Shown here in pieces: positions 63,163 to 64,000 of a stretch of DNA of 64,000 nt. Both the position numbers and the translations under genes were made by a program. Within the stretch, counting starts at the first letter, position 1. Each line of letters opens with the position of its first letter. This DNA is from Paenibacillus taichungensis. Its GTDB lineage: Bacteria > Bacillota > Bacilli > Paenibacillales > Paenibacillaceae. The DNA lies in contig NZ_JABMCC010000115.1 in the NCBI RefSeq assembly GCF_013359905.1, positions 744,001 to 808,000 of the forward strand, written 5' to 3'. The notes under the pieces were generated by a model, which did not search any database, was not told the origin of the DNA, and worked only from the letters and a program-made list of their open reading frames with translations.

Positions 63163-63427
63163 TCAGTTGATGCAGAAGATTAACAGCTGGTCAGAAGAGC
63201 TGTTTCTTCGCGGATTATCCCAATTCACATTGAAAGATATTGATGTATTGGAACAGCTAATTGTGGAGACCTCGAGGTTCCAAATGGCTTTCCTTCGTGA
63301 AATACTGGAACTCTTGATCGAAGAGGGCCGAAAAACTGCTCTGGGGAGCGGTGATGAGGAGCTAATGTTGCTTCACTATTGCCGCCTCACACAGTATGTA
63401 CAGCTCAGCACTCAAGAATCATCCTGA
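63131..63427 (+). CDS. Small helical protein at the end of the YehL-type operon
   Basis: 98 residues, predicted helical (SWSEELFLRGLSQFTLKDIDVLEQLIVETSRFQ-type amphipathic helices), no recognised family. It overlaps the SWIM gene by 32 bp in the +1 frame and has only a weak ribosome site; ATG 63170 is an alternative start. It may be a separate subunit translated by coupling, or the true C-terminus of the SWIM protein separated by a frameshift. A strong terminator follows. Confidence 0.6.
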   Translation: MEGRGELEDYSQLMQKINSWSEELFLRGLSQFTLKDIDVLEQLIVETSRFQMAFLREILELLIEEGRKTALGSGDEELMLLHYCRLTQYVQLSTQESS

Positions 63428-63441
63428 ACCGATTGGCACAT

Positions 63442-63480
63442 AAAGAATTGCAGAAGCATGAGCCTCTGCAATTCTTTTTA
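63442..63480 (+). terminator. Terminator of the YehL-type operon
   Basis: AAAGAATTGCAGA (63442-63454) pairs perfectly with TCTGCAATTCTTT (63465-63477), loop of ten, T run after. Confidence 0.93.
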
Positions 63481-63607
63481 TTTTATTTGAGTAAATTAGG
63501 TTTTTGAATCTCCAAAGTTAACGGTTATATTCGCTCAGATGTCATATCCCCGCTTATGATGCATACCCATACCATTAGGCGAATGCTGTCTTAAGGAGGA
63601 AACAGGC

Positions 63608-64000
63608 ATGTCCATGAGCGAACCTCTGTTAACGCAAATTGTCAATCAACATATCCCGGCTGACGCAACTGTCGTCACCATTGATAAACCGGTCAAACAT
63701 CCGGCCATTTATGCTTCAGATTTAACCGGAGACGGAATGCCGGAAATTGCTGCTGTATATGAGCAGGGCGGAGAATTGATGCTGCTTGTTCTGAAATTTT
63801 ACCAGGGTCACTGGATCAAGATGTCTTTGACCAAAGGCCTGGGTTATGGTGTTACCTTGCTGACAGCGGCATCTGTGACATCCACGGCGCGGAACAATCT
63901 CATTGTTGGCTGGCAGGTCGGTGCGATCTGGTCGAAGCTTGCTGTATACGATTGGACAGAATCAGGACTGACAGATCAGGCGCCAGAAGATTTGTATTAC
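63608..64000 (+). CDS. FG-GAP-like hypothetical protein, N-terminal part
   Basis: Begins at ATG 63608 after a strong AAGGAGG and runs off the window; 131 codons visible. The segment YASDLTGDGMPEIAAVYEQ resembles the calcium-binding FG-GAP/VCBS repeat seen in beta-propeller proteins, and VTSTARNNLIVGWQVGAIWSKL looks like a second blade. No signal peptide is visible. Function unknown. Confidence 0.75.
   Translation, partial: MSMSEPLLTQIVNQHIPADATVVTIDKPVKHPAIYASDLTGDGMPEIAAVYEQGGELMLLVLKFYQGHWIKMSLTKGLGYGVTLLTAASVTSTARNNLIVGWQVGAIWSKLAVYDWTESGLTDQAPEDLYY

Overview
The window most likely comes from a Paenibacillus chromosome (Bacillota, low to medium GC). Supporting signs are strong GGAGG-type ribosome binding sites with frequent TTG/GTG starts, Bacillus-type cre and Zur boxes, a Bacillus-style SorC-family DeoR, and GH52/GH67 xylan enzymes. 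No rRNA, tRNA, CRISPR array, prophage or insertion sequence was seen.

Layout. 1-2.9 kb: end of an L-fucose operon (isomerase, RhaB-type kinase, class II aldolase). 3.1-14.6 kb: a tightly coupled operon with a winged-helix/FCD regulator, hydantoinase/oxoprolinase HyuA and HyuB, a Pot-like ABC importer, an M24 peptidase-like protein and an MFS transporter; the substrate is unknown. 14.8-15.9 kb: a small helical protein and an azoreductase. 16-23 kb: the deo regulon (deoR, deoC, nupC, deoB, deoD, pdp), whose enzymes and permease import and degrade nucleosides to central intermediates. Two structured intercistronic elements lie in it. 23-29.5 kb: a zinc-limitation (Zur) regulon with three Zur boxes controlling a YcgR/YcgQ-like pair, a ZagA/YciC GTPase, a zinc-ligand-poor L33 and ZnuCBA. 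29.6-32.1 kb: small hypothetical, M50-like, DUF4363 and DUF421 genes. 32.3-35.1 kb: glucuronate catabolism (uxuB, uxuA, FCD regulator) behind a perfect palindrome. 35.2-37 kb: ArsR regulator and aldehyde dehydrogenase. 37-43.8 kb: AraC regulator, GH52 beta-xylosidase, GH67 alpha-glucuronidase and a polyol dehydrogenase. With uxuAB these would take aldouronates from glucuronoxylan to xylose and 2-keto-3-deoxygluconate. 43.9-49 kb: HPr-like protein, L31 type B, Dabb protein, two SDRs and pyruvate oxidase. 49.1-52.6 kb: MFS transporter with ArsR regulator, an L7/L12-like membrane protein and a cytochrome P450.

53.2-63.4 kb is the most unusual block. It is a one-direction operon of a MoxR-type AAA+ ATPase, a DUF5682 protein, a VWA protein with an intact MIDAS, a 1171-residue DUF4132 protein, a SWIM zinc-finger protein and a small overlapping ORF. 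It corresponds to the uncharacterised E. coli yehI-yehLMPQ genes and resembles a MoxR-VWA multi-component machine. A partial FG-GAP-like gene ends the window.

All assignments come from reading the sequence and recalled family features; no database search was run. The two strongest leads are the YehL-type operon and the ~113-nt three-way-junction RNA element in front of pdp.
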